Shown here piece after piece: positions 5,331 through 5,562 of a stretch of 5,562 nucleotides of DNA. The notes under the pieces are model-generated. The model had not been told where the DNA came from and did not search any database. It saw only the letters and a list, made by a program, of their open reading frames with translations. Origin of the DNA: SVTX01 sp045132775 (GTDB lineage: Bacteria > Bacillota > Clostridia > Oscillospirales > CAG-272). The stretch lies in contig JBGUSX010000006.1 in the NCBI GenBank assembly GCA_045132775.1, positions 1 through 5,562 of the forward strand, read 5' to 3'. Every line of letters starts with the position of its first letter. Within the stretch, counting starts at the first letter, position 1. Both the position numbers and the translations under genes were made by a program.

Positions 5331-5364
5331 AACGTCCCGTCGCGCAATAGCGCGGCGGGACGTT
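5331..5364 (+). terminator. GC-rich hairpin after serA, probable terminator
   Basis: AACGTCCCGTCGCGC (5331-5345) pairs with GCGCGGCGGGACGTT (5350-5364) around AATA; the only non-Watson-Crick pair is one T-G. It starts 19 bases after the serA stop. The stem is very stable but is followed only by TCAGAC, so the T-run is poor. It may end transcription together with the next hairpin or protect the serA mRNA 3' end. Confidence 0.6.
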
Positions 5365-5446
5365 TCAGACTGTCGAAAAAGCTGTTAGACCGCAAGGGAT
5401 AAAAGACAAAGAAACAAACATTAAAAAACTCACACGCAGGAAATAA

Positions 5447-5490
5447 GCACAAGGCATTCATCGAGAATGCCTTGCGCTTTCTTGCTTTTT
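5447..5490 (+). terminator. Rho-independent terminator downstream of serA
   Basis: GCACAAGGCATTC (5447-5459) pairs with GAATGCCTTGCGC (5465-5477) around ATCGA; one A-C mismatch interrupts the outer end. TTTCTTGCTTTTT follows on the plus strand. The T-run makes this the better of the two terminator candidates for the serC-serA transcript, but it is 135 bases past the serA stop. Confidence 0.65.
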
Positions 5491-5491
5491 C

Positions 5492-5539
5492 CGTTTTTGC
5501 ACTCTGGCGTACCCCCGTACGCCGACGAATGCAAAAACG
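5492..5539. repeat. Nested inverted repeat (cruciform-like)
   Basis: Outer arms CGTTTTTGCA (5492-5501) and TGCAAAAACG (5530-5539) are perfect complements. An inner stem GGCGTAC (5506-5512) with GTACGCC (5517-5523) closes a CCCC loop. Beyond the outer arms, T-rich 5486-5490 could pair with A-rich 5541-5544 after one mismatch. No promoter or gene is associated within the window. Confidence 0.6.
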
Positions 5540-5562
5540 AAAAATCTACCTACCTTTTTCGA

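Larger units (their letters stand above)
5373..5562. repeat. Possible small repeat element with terminal inverted repeats
   Basis: TCGAAAAAG (5373-5381) and CTTTTTCGA (5554-5562) are exact reverse complements and enclose about 190 bases that hold no gene but contain two internal inverted repeats. The window ends exactly at the right arm, so the full terminal repeat and any target duplication cannot be seen. The layout is compatible with a miniature non-coding repeat element. A 9-bp match in AT-rich DNA could also be chance. Confidence 0.3.

Overview
The window looks like chromosomal DNA of a Gram-positive anaerobe of the class Clostridia, probably a gut-type member. The inference rests on five points: an EndoA-like MazF, a single class II aldolase, a short ACT-type SerA coupled to SerC, A/G-rich Shine-Dalgarno sites, and textbook sigma-A promoters with 16-17 bp spacers. 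No marker allows a finer assignment. All five genes are complete, and four of them are ordinary core metabolism or housekeeping.

Minus-strand block (right to left). mazF (2205-2702) has its own promoter and a strong terminator just after its stop. Next comes fba (1052-2011), class II fructose-bisphosphate aldolase, with its own very good promoter. A double-hotdog acyl-ACP thioesterase (240-989) follows 62 bases after fba and ends at a terminator near 165-196. The thioesterase has no clear promoter and is probably co-transcribed with fba.

Plus-strand block. A 361-base divergent region (2703-3063) separates mazF from serC-serA. serC (3064-4161) and serA (4158-5312) overlap by ATGA and form a two-gene operon for the first two steps of serine synthesis from 3-phosphoglycerate. 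SerA carries a C-terminal ACT domain that keeps the serine-contacting residues, so feedback inhibition by serine is likely. Two hairpins that could terminate transcription follow.

Both window edges (1-180 and 5371-5562) are non-coding and rich in hairpins and short repeats, consistent with dispersed intergenic repeat elements.

I see no large novel system. The points most worth a second look are: a 50-residue MazF tail made of four 8-residue repeats on a toxin with no adjacent antitoxin gene; a hairpin that could bring a distant Shine-Dalgarno sequence next to the thioesterase start; a perfect Shine-Dalgarno sequence inside a hairpin at the predicted 5' end of the mazF mRNA; three copies of TTTGACAA spaced about 40 bp apart in the divergent region; and possible terminal inverted repeats at the right edge.
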